NCBI GenBank assembly: GCA_030528845.1
Contig: JAUMYC010000157.1
Location: 1-5,714 of the forward strand
Origin: Eubacteriales bacterium
Lineage (GTDB): Bacteria; Bacillota_A; Clostridia; Christensenellales; Aristaeellaceae
Length of the DNA stretch: 5,714 nucleotides
Reading direction: 5' to 3'
A program made the translations under genes and the position numbers. Positions 1-4,936 of the stretch are shown here, one piece after another. The notes below the pieces were generated by a model. That model was not told the DNA's origin, did not search any database, and was given only the letters and a program-made list of their open reading frames with translations. Numbering within the stretch: the stretch's first letter is position 1; every line of letters starts with the position of its first letter.

Positions 1-53
1 CGGACGCGCGGGGCGCGGCCCTGGCGGCCCTGCGCCACCCGCGCGTGGGCTGA
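1..53 (+). CDS. C-terminal end of an upstream gene (partial, 16 codons visible)
   Basis: Reading from base 3, the frame gives 16 residues ending in ...LAALRHPRVG and a TGA stop at 51-53. Every third codon position is G or C and the residues are mainly Ala, Leu, Arg and Gly, as expected for a coding tail in very GC-rich DNA. The other two forward frames stay open past this point but give Pro/Arg/Trp-rich strings that look non-coding. A strong hairpin terminator about 110 nt downstream is consistent with a transcription unit ending here. The visible part is too short to assign a family, and it is still possible that this is not coding. Confidence 0.45.
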   Translation, partial: DARGAALAALRHPRVG

Positions 54-161
54 CGTGGCCGACGCCCCCCAGGGACGCACCGGCGTGGACGCCCCCCGGC
101 GCGCGCCGCTGAGCCCGGGCGTGCGCCGGGCGGGGGGCCGGGGGCGGGCCGCCCCGGCCGG
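54..161. other. Extremely GC-rich intergenic spacer with potential secondary structure
   Basis: No credible gene is seen here. Positions 61-160 contain only nine A or T bases, and 113-165 contain a single one (T122). An imperfect inverted repeat is present: 92-102 pairs with 123-134, with an 8-bp perfect core (CCCGGCGC at 95-102 with GCGCCGGG at 123-130) and one bulged base at 131. In RNA this could fold into a stable structure in the 3' untranslated region of the upstream gene. No function is assigned. A GTG-initiated frame opens at 55, but it runs through the terminator, the promoter and the next gene in the wrong frame, so it is not accepted as a gene. Confidence 0.6.
61..97. repeat. Short direct repeat GACGCCCCCC, two copies
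   Basis: GACGCCCCCC occurs at 61-70 and again at 88-97, 27 bases apart. Each copy is preceded by a nearby CGTGG (54-58 and 84-88). In such GC-rich sequence a 10-base match may be low-complexity drift, so no function is claimed. Confidence 0.4.
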
Positions 162-197
162 GCCGAAGGCAGCGCAGTTTGCGCTGCCTTCGGCTTT
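162..197 (+). terminator. Rho-independent terminator hairpin after the upstream gene
   Basis: The arms 162-176 and 180-194 are perfectly complementary over 15 bp (GCCGAAGGCAGCGCA and its reverse complement), with a 3-nt loop GTT at 177-179. The T-tract is short: TTT at 195-197, then GTG. The stem is very stable, so termination is likely, but the weak T-tract may leave some read-through. The right arm also forms part of the promoter of the next gene. There is no A-tract on the 5' side, so this works at best in the + direction. Confidence 0.8.
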
Positions 198-207
198 GTG
201 CTATAAT
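179..207 (+). promoter_or_regulatory. Sigma-A-like promoter with extended -10 for the phosphatase-superfamily gene
   Basis: A perfect -10 TATAAT lies at 202-207, preceded by the extended -10 dinucleotide TG at 199-200. A partial -35 TTGCGC lies at 179-184 with the ideal 17-bp spacer. The predicted transcript starts near 214, leaving a leader of about 25 nt that contains the AGGAGGG ribosome binding site at 226-232. The -35 and most of the spacer lie inside the terminator hairpin of the preceding gene. Confidence 0.82.
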
Positions 208-238
208 AGCCCAAAAGCCAAATACAGGAGGGATATGC

Positions 239-1051
239 ATGGCAGACCAGCTCAATTCCTTTTCTCTGACCGGCGTCGCCGCCGCGCTCGCACAGGCGAT
301 CGGCGTGGAAGCGCCCGCGCAGTCCGAACCGGCCAACGCGCAGCTGAGCACCCTTGTGAAAAACGGCGTGCCCGGCGGCAAGGTGGACCGCATTCTGATG
401 TACAACCCCGACGCGGTCGCGATGTGGGTCTATCAGAAATACACGCATCTGTTCAACGACGCGGTGCAGCACGCCTCTCTGGCGCTGCCGCTGCAGACGG
501 TCATGCCCTCCGTCACGCCGGTGTGCTTCGGCACGATGTATACCGGCGCCTATCCGGAAACGCACGGCATCCGCAAATACGAAAAGCCCGTCATCAGGAT
601 CGACACGCTCTTTGACGCGCTGATCCGCGCGGGCAAAAAATGCGCCATCATCGGCGACCCGGCCTGCAGCCTGAGCCATATCTTCCTGGAGCGCGAGATG
701 GACTATTTCCGCATCGAGGAGATCGCCGAGGCGAACGCGAAGGCGGCCGAGCTGATCGAAAAGGACGAGCACGACCTGATCGTGATCTACAACGGCAACT
801 ACGATTCCGTCATGCACAAGACCGGCCCGGAGAGCGAGGAGTCCATCGCGCAGCTCAAGGACAACGTGGCCTCGTTCGACATGCTGGTGGGCAAGGTGAA
901 GGAATGCTGGAAGGAGCACAACACGCTCTACGCCTTCGCCATGGATCACGGCTGCCACGAGATCGACGGCGGCTGCGGCTCGCACGGCCTCGACATGCCG
1001 GAGGATCTGAACATTTTGCACCTGTACGGCCTGAACCTCAGGGAGAACTGA
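239..1051 (+). CDS. Alkaline-phosphatase-superfamily (type I phosphodiesterase/NPP-like) protein
   Basis: This 270-residue protein resembles the type I phosphodiesterase/nucleotide pyrophosphatase branch of the alkaline phosphatase superfamily, which are metal-dependent hydrolases of phosphate mono- or diesters. The nucleophile region is VMPSVTPVCFGTMYTG with probable nucleophile Thr93, followed by YPETHGI at 105-111. Other expected ligands are Asp189 and His193 (NYDSVMH), Asp236-His237 (MDHG) and His249 (GSHG). The first metal-binding Asp of the family (usually in a ...DG... motif after the first strand) appears to be Asn56 (MYNPD), which is atypical. There is no signal peptide or membrane segment, so the protein is probably cytoplasmic; family members are often exported. 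The start at 239 is fixed by AGGAGGG at 226-232, 6 nt upstream, and by the promoter; the frame is open back to 179, but that would put the start inside the promoter. It appears monocistronic, with its own promoter and terminator. The substrate is unknown. Confidence 0.88.
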   Translation: MADQLNSFSLTGVAAALAQAIGVEAPAQSEPANAQLSTLVKNGVPGGKVDRILMYNPDAVAMWVYQKYTHLFNDAVQHASLALPLQTVMPSVTPVCFGTMYTGAYPETHGIRKYEKPVIRIDTLFDALIRAGKKCAIIGDPACSLSHIFLEREMDYFRIEEIAEANAKAAELIEKDEHDLIVIYNGNYDSVMHKTGPESEESIAQLKDNVASFDMLVGKVKECWKEHNTLYAFAMDHGCHEIDGGCGSHGLDMPEDLNILHLYGLNLREN

Positions 1052-1065
1052 AAATAGGGGAAAAG

Positions 1066-1105
1066 AGCGCAGACTGCCGGTCGGTTTCGGCGGCCTGCGC
1101 TTTTT
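1066..1105 (+). terminator. Rho-independent terminator of the phosphatase-superfamily gene
   Basis: The stem pairs 1066-1079 with 1088-1101, with a single A/C mismatch (1073/1094), one G-U pair (1075/1092) and an 8-nt loop (1080-1087). A run of five T (1101-1105) follows directly. It starts 15 nt after the TGA stop at 1049-1051, the usual place for an intrinsic terminator. Confidence 0.9.
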
Positions 1106-1131
1106 GTGTGCGGAGTTTACCAGTAGTATGC

Positions 1132-1161
1132 TTGCAAACTATCTTGCATCGGCGGTATACT
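1132..1161 (+). promoter_or_regulatory. Sigma-A-like promoter for the metallophosphoesterase-MATE unit
   Basis: The -35 TTGCAA (1132-1137) and -10 TATACT (1156-1161) are separated by 18 bp. The predicted transcription start is near 1168, just downstream of the terminator of the preceding gene. The -10 and its flanks (GGTATACTGA, 1154-1163) are identical over ten bases to the promoter of the envelope operon at 3843-3852. Confidence 0.75.
1133..1148. promoter_or_regulatory. Possible operator: TGCAA-N6-TTGCA dyad across the -35/spacer
   Basis: TGCAA at 1133-1137 and TTGCA at 1144-1148 form an inverted repeat with a 6-nt spacer. It overlaps the -35 box and the first part of the promoter spacer, where a repressor would block RNA polymerase. 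The arms are only 5 bp, so chance occurrence is possible and no regulator is identified. Confidence 0.25.
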
Positions 1162-1197
1162 GAACGTATGTATATTCAAAAGAAACGGGGCGGGGCT

Positions 1198-2358
1198 ATG
1201 AGCGGGAAAATGGCGTTTACCATGCTGGCCGGAAACGCAGGGGGCGTGCCTGCGCACCACGGGGTATATCCCGTGCGCATCGTGCGCGCCGAGCCGAAGG
1301 GAAGGCTGATCGCCGTTTCCGATATCCACGGCAGCGCGGCGCTGCTGGACAGGCTTTTGCAGAGGATCGACCTGCAGGGAGAGGACACCCTCGTGATCAT
1401 CGGCGACCTGATCGAACGCGGCAAGGAGAGCCTGAAGACTGTGCGCATGGTGATGGAGCTGTGCAGGAGGCCGAATACATATGTGCTCATGGGCAATATG
1501 GACGCGCACAAGGCATGGGAGATCGGCACGGACACGCAGGAGACCGCGCAGGGCCTCTGGTATAACATCGAAAAGCTCGGCACGAGCCTGTTTCTGGACA
1601 TGTGCCGGGAGATCGGCCTTGCGCCGCGCAATATAGAGGAAACGACGGCGGCGAAGGAGCAGGTGCGTCGCGCATTTGCGGCGGAGCTGGAATTTCTGCG
1701 CACGCGGCCGACGATCCTCGAAACGCCCGGCTGGACGTTCGTGCACGGCGGGCTGCCGATCACGAATACGGACGAGCTGGAGGGCACGGAGGCGTTCGAA
1801 TGCATGAAGTTCGACGATTTCGTGCAGAGGGGCCCGGTGTGCCCGAAGCCCGTTGCGGTGGGGCATTATCCGACGAATCTGTATTGGCCGGGGCCGGTGC
1901 AGCTCAACCCGCACTGGAGCGCGTCCAAGAGGATATTGACCATCGACGGCGGCTGCGGTCTTCGCGCCGATGCGCAGCTCAACGCGGTGTTTCTCGAGCC
2001 GGACGGGCGATACAGCCATATCTATGAAGACGATTTCCCCAAGGCGATCGCGCTGGACAAGCAGGAGGAGCATGCGCCGACGATCCGCTTCAAATGGCCG
2101 GACAGCCGCGCGGAGGTGGTCGAGAGGTCGGAAAACTGCGCGCTGATGGAGCAGAGCGGCACGGGCCTTCGCACCCTTGTGCCCAACTGCTTCTGGGGCG
2201 AGGACGAGCGGGGCTGCTGGGTGAACGATTTCTCCGACGCAAGGCCGGAGATCGCGCCCGGAGACCGCATCAGCATCGTCGTGCGCGCAGGGGTAGGTTA
2301 TTATGTGAAAAAAGACGGCGTTTCCGGCTGGTATTTCGGCCGGATCGACCCGCAGTGA
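1198..2358 (+). CDS. Calcineurin-like metallophosphoesterase with C-terminal extension
   Basis: This 386-residue protein contains a calcineurin-like (PPP-type) phosphoesterase core at about 35-270, a dimetal fold that hydrolyses phosphomonoesters, diesters or phosphoproteins. Motifs in order are SDIHG (Asp42, His44), GDLIERG (Asp70, Arg74), GNMD (Asn100), FVHGG (His183) and VGHYP (His223). The third motif is normally GNHD or GNHE, whose His is the catalytic acid; here it is Met101, and the usual DRG is ERG. Residues about 295-386 add a C-terminal region rich in Trp, Gly and aromatic residues (CFWGEDERGCW, GYYVKK, GWYFGR) that could be a small beta-barrel, SH3-like fold; this is inference only. 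There is no signal peptide. The frame is also open from an ATG at 1168, but that lies at the predicted transcription start with no ribosome binding site. The ATG at 1198 has the GGGGCGGGG stretch just upstream; an ATG at 1210 is a further alternative. The gene is probably co-transcribed with the MATE gene. The substrate is unknown; a nucleotide or phosphoprotein is possible. Confidence 0.87.
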   Translation: MSGKMAFTMLAGNAGGVPAHHGVYPVRIVRAEPKGRLIAVSDIHGSAALLDRLLQRIDLQGEDTLVIIGDLIERGKESLKTVRMVMELCRRPNTYVLMGNMDAHKAWEIGTDTQETAQGLWYNIEKLGTSLFLDMCREIGLAPRNIEETTAAKEQVRRAFAAELEFLRTRPTILETPGWTFVHGGLPITNTDELEGTEAFECMKFDDFVQRGPVCPKPVAVGHYPTNLYWPGPVQLNPHWSASKRILTIDGGCGLRADAQLNAVFLEPDGRYSHIYEDDFPKAIALDKQEEHAPTIRFKWPDSRAEVVERSENCALMEQSGTGLRTLVPNCFWGEDERGCWVNDFSDARPEIAPGDRISIVVRAGVGYYVKKDGVSGWYFGRIDPQ

Positions 2359-2387
2359 CCCACAGAAGAAAGGCGGTATTCTCTTTT

Positions 2388-3773
2388 ATGCAGGCGCTCA
2401 GGCTCTCCGACGAGAAGAAAAAGTTTTACGGCACCATCTGCAAGATCGCCATCCCGGTCATTTTGCAGAACATGATCACCATGGGCGTGAACCTGATGGA
2501 CACGATCATGCTGGGCAGCTACGGCGAGGTGCAGCTGTCCGGTTCCTCTCTGGCGAATGAATTTATCAATATTTTCCATATTTTGTGCATGGGCATGGGC
2601 GGCGGCGCGGCCGTGCTGACGGCGCAGTATTGGGGCGCGAAGGACATTCCCTCGCTCAAGAAATCGATCACGATCATGCTGCGCTTCTGCGTCGCGCTGG
2701 CGGCGCTGTTCACAGCCGTCACGTTCTTCTTCCCGGAAGTGATCATGGGCGTCTTTACGAAGGAAGCCGACGTCATCGCAAAGGGCGTTTTGTATCTGCG
2801 CATCTCCGCCTTCTGCTATATCTTCATGGGCCTCTCGCTCACGCTGAGCATCGTGCTGCGCTCGGTGCGGCAGGCAAAGGTGCCCATGTACATGGCCATC
2901 GCCGCGTTTTTTGTGAATATCTTCTTCAACTGGGTGTTCATCTTCGGTAAGCTGGGCGCGCCGGAGATGCAGATCGAGGGCGCGGCGCTGGGTACGCTCA
3001 TCGCGCGCATCACGGAAGCGGGCATACTGGTGGTGTATCTGTTCAAGTATGACACGAAGATCAAATACCGCATCAAGGATCTGTTTGCAAAATGCGGAGA
3101 TCTGGTCAAGGTGTATTTCCGCTACAGCCTGCCCGTCATCGGCTCGGACGGCCTGCTGGCGCTGGGCAACAGCATGGTGGCCGTCATCGGCGGGCATATC
3201 TCCAAGGAATTTGTGGCGGCGAACGCCATCATCGCGCTGGTGGTGCGCCTGACGACCGTGTTCAACCAGGGCATCTCCATCGCCTCCTCCACGCTGACGG
3301 GCAACACGCTGGGCGCGGGCGACAAGGAGCGCGCGTACCGCGAGGGCAAGAGCATGATCTTCCTCTCCTTCTGCGCGGGCGTTTTTGCAGCGCTGCTGGT
3401 GTTCGCGCTCACGCCGACGATCCTGGGCATGTACAACATCACCGAGGAGACGCTGGCCATTGCCAAAGAGCTGATGTACGCGGTGATCGTGATGGTGGTG
3501 TTCCAGGCGCTGCAGAGCGTGACGACCAAGGGCGTGCTGCGCGGCGGCGGAGATACGCTGTTTTTGATGGTGGCGGACGTATTGTTCCTCTGGTGCGCTT
3601 CCGTGCCGCTGGGCTACTGCGTGGCGCTGGTCTGGAAGCTGCCGCCGTTCTGGGTGTACATCAGCCTGAAGATCGACTGGATCATCAAGAGCCTGTGGTG
3701 CCTGTATCGCTTCCGCACGCGCAAATGGATGCGCGTGGTGAAAAGAGAGGGCGCGGGCGCTGCGAAGGCGTGA
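2388..3773 (+). CDS. MATE-family efflux transporter (NorM/DinF-like)
   Basis: This 461-residue integral membrane protein has the size and 12-helix pattern of the MATE family, which export cationic drugs, dyes or metabolites across the cytoplasmic membrane in exchange for Na+ or H+. Each half carries the conserved loop signature: TAQYWGAKD at 78-86 and TGNTLGAGD at 304-312. VLRGGGDT at 383-390 is the late-second-half motif (usual form VLRGxGDT). Hydrophobic segments begin around 18 and the last ends near 442, followed by a short basic tail. The chosen start has a moderate AGGCGG ribosome binding site at 2371-2376, 11 nt upstream; the frame is open further upstream, but only inside the preceding gene. 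The gap to the metallophosphoesterase stop is 29 nt with no terminator, so the two genes are probably one transcript. The exported substrate cannot be told from sequence. Confidence 0.95.
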   Translation: MQALRLSDEKKKFYGTICKIAIPVILQNMITMGVNLMDTIMLGSYGEVQLSGSSLANEFINIFHILCMGMGGGAAVLTAQYWGAKDIPSLKKSITIMLRFCVALAALFTAVTFFFPEVIMGVFTKEADVIAKGVLYLRISAFCYIFMGLSLTLSIVLRSVRQAKVPMYMAIAAFFVNIFFNWVFIFGKLGAPEMQIEGAALGTLIARITEAGILVVYLFKYDTKIKYRIKDLFAKCGDLVKVYFRYSLPVIGSDGLLALGNSMVAVIGGHISKEFVAANAIIALVVRLTTVFNQGISIASSTLTGNTLGAGDKERAYREGKSMIFLSFCAGVFAALLVFALTPTILGMYNITEETLAIAKELMYAVIVMVVFQALQSVTTKGVLRGGGDTLFLMVADVLFLWCASVPLGYCVALVWKLPPFWVYISLKIDWIIKSLWCLYRFRTRKWMRVVKREGAGAAKA

Positions 3774-3821
3774 GAATTGCGGCGAAAGTATGTTGCGCTG
3801 TGGGCAAAGGCTGGGCTTGGA

Positions 3822-3850
3822 TTGACAGCGCATGCGCAGCAGGGTATACT
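3822..3850 (+). promoter_or_regulatory. Near-consensus sigma-A promoter of the DUF3048-LCP operon
   Basis: A perfect -35 TTGACA (3822-3827) and a -10 TATACT (3845-3850) are separated by exactly 17 bp. The expected transcription start is near 3857, giving a leader of about 54 nt. A ribosome binding site AAGGAG (3896-3901) lies 9 nt before the ATG. Being so close to consensus, the promoter should be strong unless repressed. No clear terminator separates it from the MATE gene, so some read-through from upstream is possible. Confidence 0.88.
3828..3837. promoter_or_regulatory. Perfect 10-bp palindrome GCGCATGCGC between -35 and -10
   Basis: GCGCATGCGC is its own reverse complement. It starts at the base immediately after the -35 hexamer and fills the first 10 bp of the 17-bp spacer, a position where a bound dimer would occlude RNA polymerase. 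It is therefore a candidate operator. In GC-rich DNA short palindromes also arise by chance, and no regulator gene is in view. Confidence 0.35.
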
Positions 3851-3857
3851 GATACGA

Positions 3858-3895
3858 AGAATAGGATATTCTGCCCTGTTTTGGGCTTCATAGCC
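3858..3895 (+). other. Structured 5' leader with one hairpin and two mutually exclusive mini-hairpins
   Basis: AGAATA (3858-3863) pairs with TATTCT (3867-3872) across a 3-nt loop at the very start of the predicted transcript. Next, GCCC (3873-3876) can pair with GGGC (3883-3886), while GGCT (3884-3887) can instead pair with AGCC (3892-3895); these two use overlapping bases. The second lies directly before the ribosome binding site at 3896-3901. All stems are short (4-6 bp), so this may be no more than incidental structure. Confidence 0.3.
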
Positions 3896-3910
3896 AAGGA
3901 GTGATTTGAA

Positions 3911-4897
3911 ATGAAAAAAGTCGGAAGGCTTGCGGCGATGCTGCTGGCCGTGTGCATGCTGCTGGCGCCGGCGGCGCTGGCCCGGGAGGCTGCCCCCGCG
4001 CAGGAGCCGATGCGCTCTGTGACGACGGGCCTGCCCACCAACAAGGAATACACCCCGTATCTGATCCAGATCGACAATTCCGGCGGGGCGCGGCCGCAGC
4101 TGGGCATCAGCAAGGCGGACGTCATCTATGAGGCGGAGATCGCAGCCGGAGGAGCGACGCGCTACAGCCTGCTGTTCAACGACGAGCTGCCGGAGGAAGT
4201 GATGTCCGTGCGCTCGGCGCGCATCCTGCATGCCGATATCGCGCTGGACTGGAACGCGATGTTCGTACACTGGGGCGGGCAGCAGATGCCGGGCACGGAC
4301 GTATACGAATACATCGCCAAGCACAGCGTGCCGCATATCGACGGGATCTCGGCGGACCGCAGCTTCTTCTACAGGACGGATGAGCGGATCTCCCCGCACA
4401 ACGTGGTGGTGAAGCTCCGTGAAATGGCGCAGTCGGAAAAATATGCCTATACGGCGGAACACAAGGCTCCGCTGCGCTTTAGCGAAAGCGGCTACACGCA
4501 GCAGGGCGAGGCTGTGACGCAGCTGCAGATCACCTACGCCAACGGGTATGCGCCGGGCTATAAGTATCTCCCGGAGGAAGGGCTGTACAGCCGCTATTAC
4601 AAGAGAGAGCTGCAGCTGGACGAGAGCGGCGAGGAGATCAAGGTCGCCAATGTGATCGTCATGTATGCCGATTACAGCTATTACAACTGGGAAAACGACA
4701 GGCCCGTGGCGGAGCTGACGGGCAAAAACGCCTGCAAGTTCTTCATCGACGGCAAGTACTTCGAGGGCTACTGGACGCGCGGGAGCGTCGGCGAGGCGAC
4801 GAAGTATTTTGATGCGGAGGGCGCCGAGGTGCTCTTCAAGCCGGGGAAGACGGCGATCCACATCCTGCGCGAGGGCAAGGAGATCATCATGCAATAA
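3911..4897 (+). CDS. Secreted DUF3048 (YerB-family) protein
   Basis: This 328-residue protein matches the DUF3048 family, whose Bacillus subtilis member is the uncharacterised lipoprotein YerB; the biochemical role is not established. The N-terminus MKK plus a hydrophobic stretch and APAALA ending at residue 24 looks like a signal peptide for signal peptidase I. Cys15 lies within the hydrophobic core in LAVC, which is a poor lipobox, so a secreted rather than lipid-anchored form is favoured. The N-terminal family domain has TGLP (39-42), IDNS (54-57), ARPQ (60-63), ADVIYEA (69-75), RSAR (101-104) and VHWGG (119-123). The C-terminal domain, about 185-326, includes YSRYYKRE, NVIVMY and KYFDAEG. 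Neighbours: its own strong promoter lies upstream and an LCP cell-wall gene follows after 39 nt without a terminator, suggesting a role in envelope biology (inference from context). Confidence 0.9.
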   Translation: MKKVGRLAAMLLAVCMLLAPAALAREAAPAQEPMRSVTTGLPTNKEYTPYLIQIDNSGGARPQLGISKADVIYEAEIAAGGATRYSLLFNDELPEEVMSVRSARILHADIALDWNAMFVHWGGQQMPGTDVYEYIAKHSVPHIDGISADRSFFYRTDERISPHNVVVKLREMAQSEKYAYTAEHKAPLRFSESGYTQQGEAVTQLQITYANGYAPGYKYLPEEGLYSRYYKRELQLDESGEEIKVANVIVMYADYSYYNWENDRPVAELTGKNACKFFIDGKYFEGYWTRGSVGEATKYFDAEGAEVLFKPGKTAIHILREGKEIIMQ

Positions 4898-4936
4898 CGG
4901 CGCTTTGGCGCGGGAAAGAAGGAAGAGGGAAGAGAG

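Noticed and set aside
55..615. GTG-started + strand frame of 186 codons
   Set aside because: It crosses a clear terminator and promoter and overlaps the phosphatase-superfamily gene in another frame. The product is an Arg/Ala/Gly-rich string without domains, typical of an out-of-frame reading of GC-rich DNA.
1144..1149. TTGCAT as an alternative -35 box
   Set aside because: It is only 6 bp before TATACT, far too close; TTGCAA at 1132-1137 gives an acceptable 18-bp spacer.
640..1197. Upstream extension of the metallophosphoesterase frame
   Set aside because: The frame is open back to 640, but that part lies within the previous gene in another frame and crosses a terminator and promoter. The real start is near 1198.
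1117..2073. 318-codon frame on the - strand
   Set aside because: It is antisense to the metallophosphoesterase gene and gives an Arg/His/Leu-rich product with no recognisable motif, as expected opposite a GC-rich gene.
3774..3821. Search for a terminator after the MATE gene
   Set aside because: No stem followed by a T-run was found in this interval, so none is annotated.
2301..3833. 510-codon frame on the - strand
   Set aside because: It is antisense to the MATE gene. The product is packed with His, Gln, Arg and Asp without fold-like patterning, and the + strand frame is a canonical transporter.
3614..4894. 426-codon frame on the - strand
   Set aside because: It spans the end of the MATE gene, the promoter region and all of the DUF3048 gene in antisense, with no ribosome binding site or motif.
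4900..4911. GCGC-TTTG-GCGC hairpin between the DUF3048 and LCP genes as a terminator
   Set aside because: The stem is only 4 bp and no T-tract follows, so it should not end transcription; the two genes are treated as one operon.
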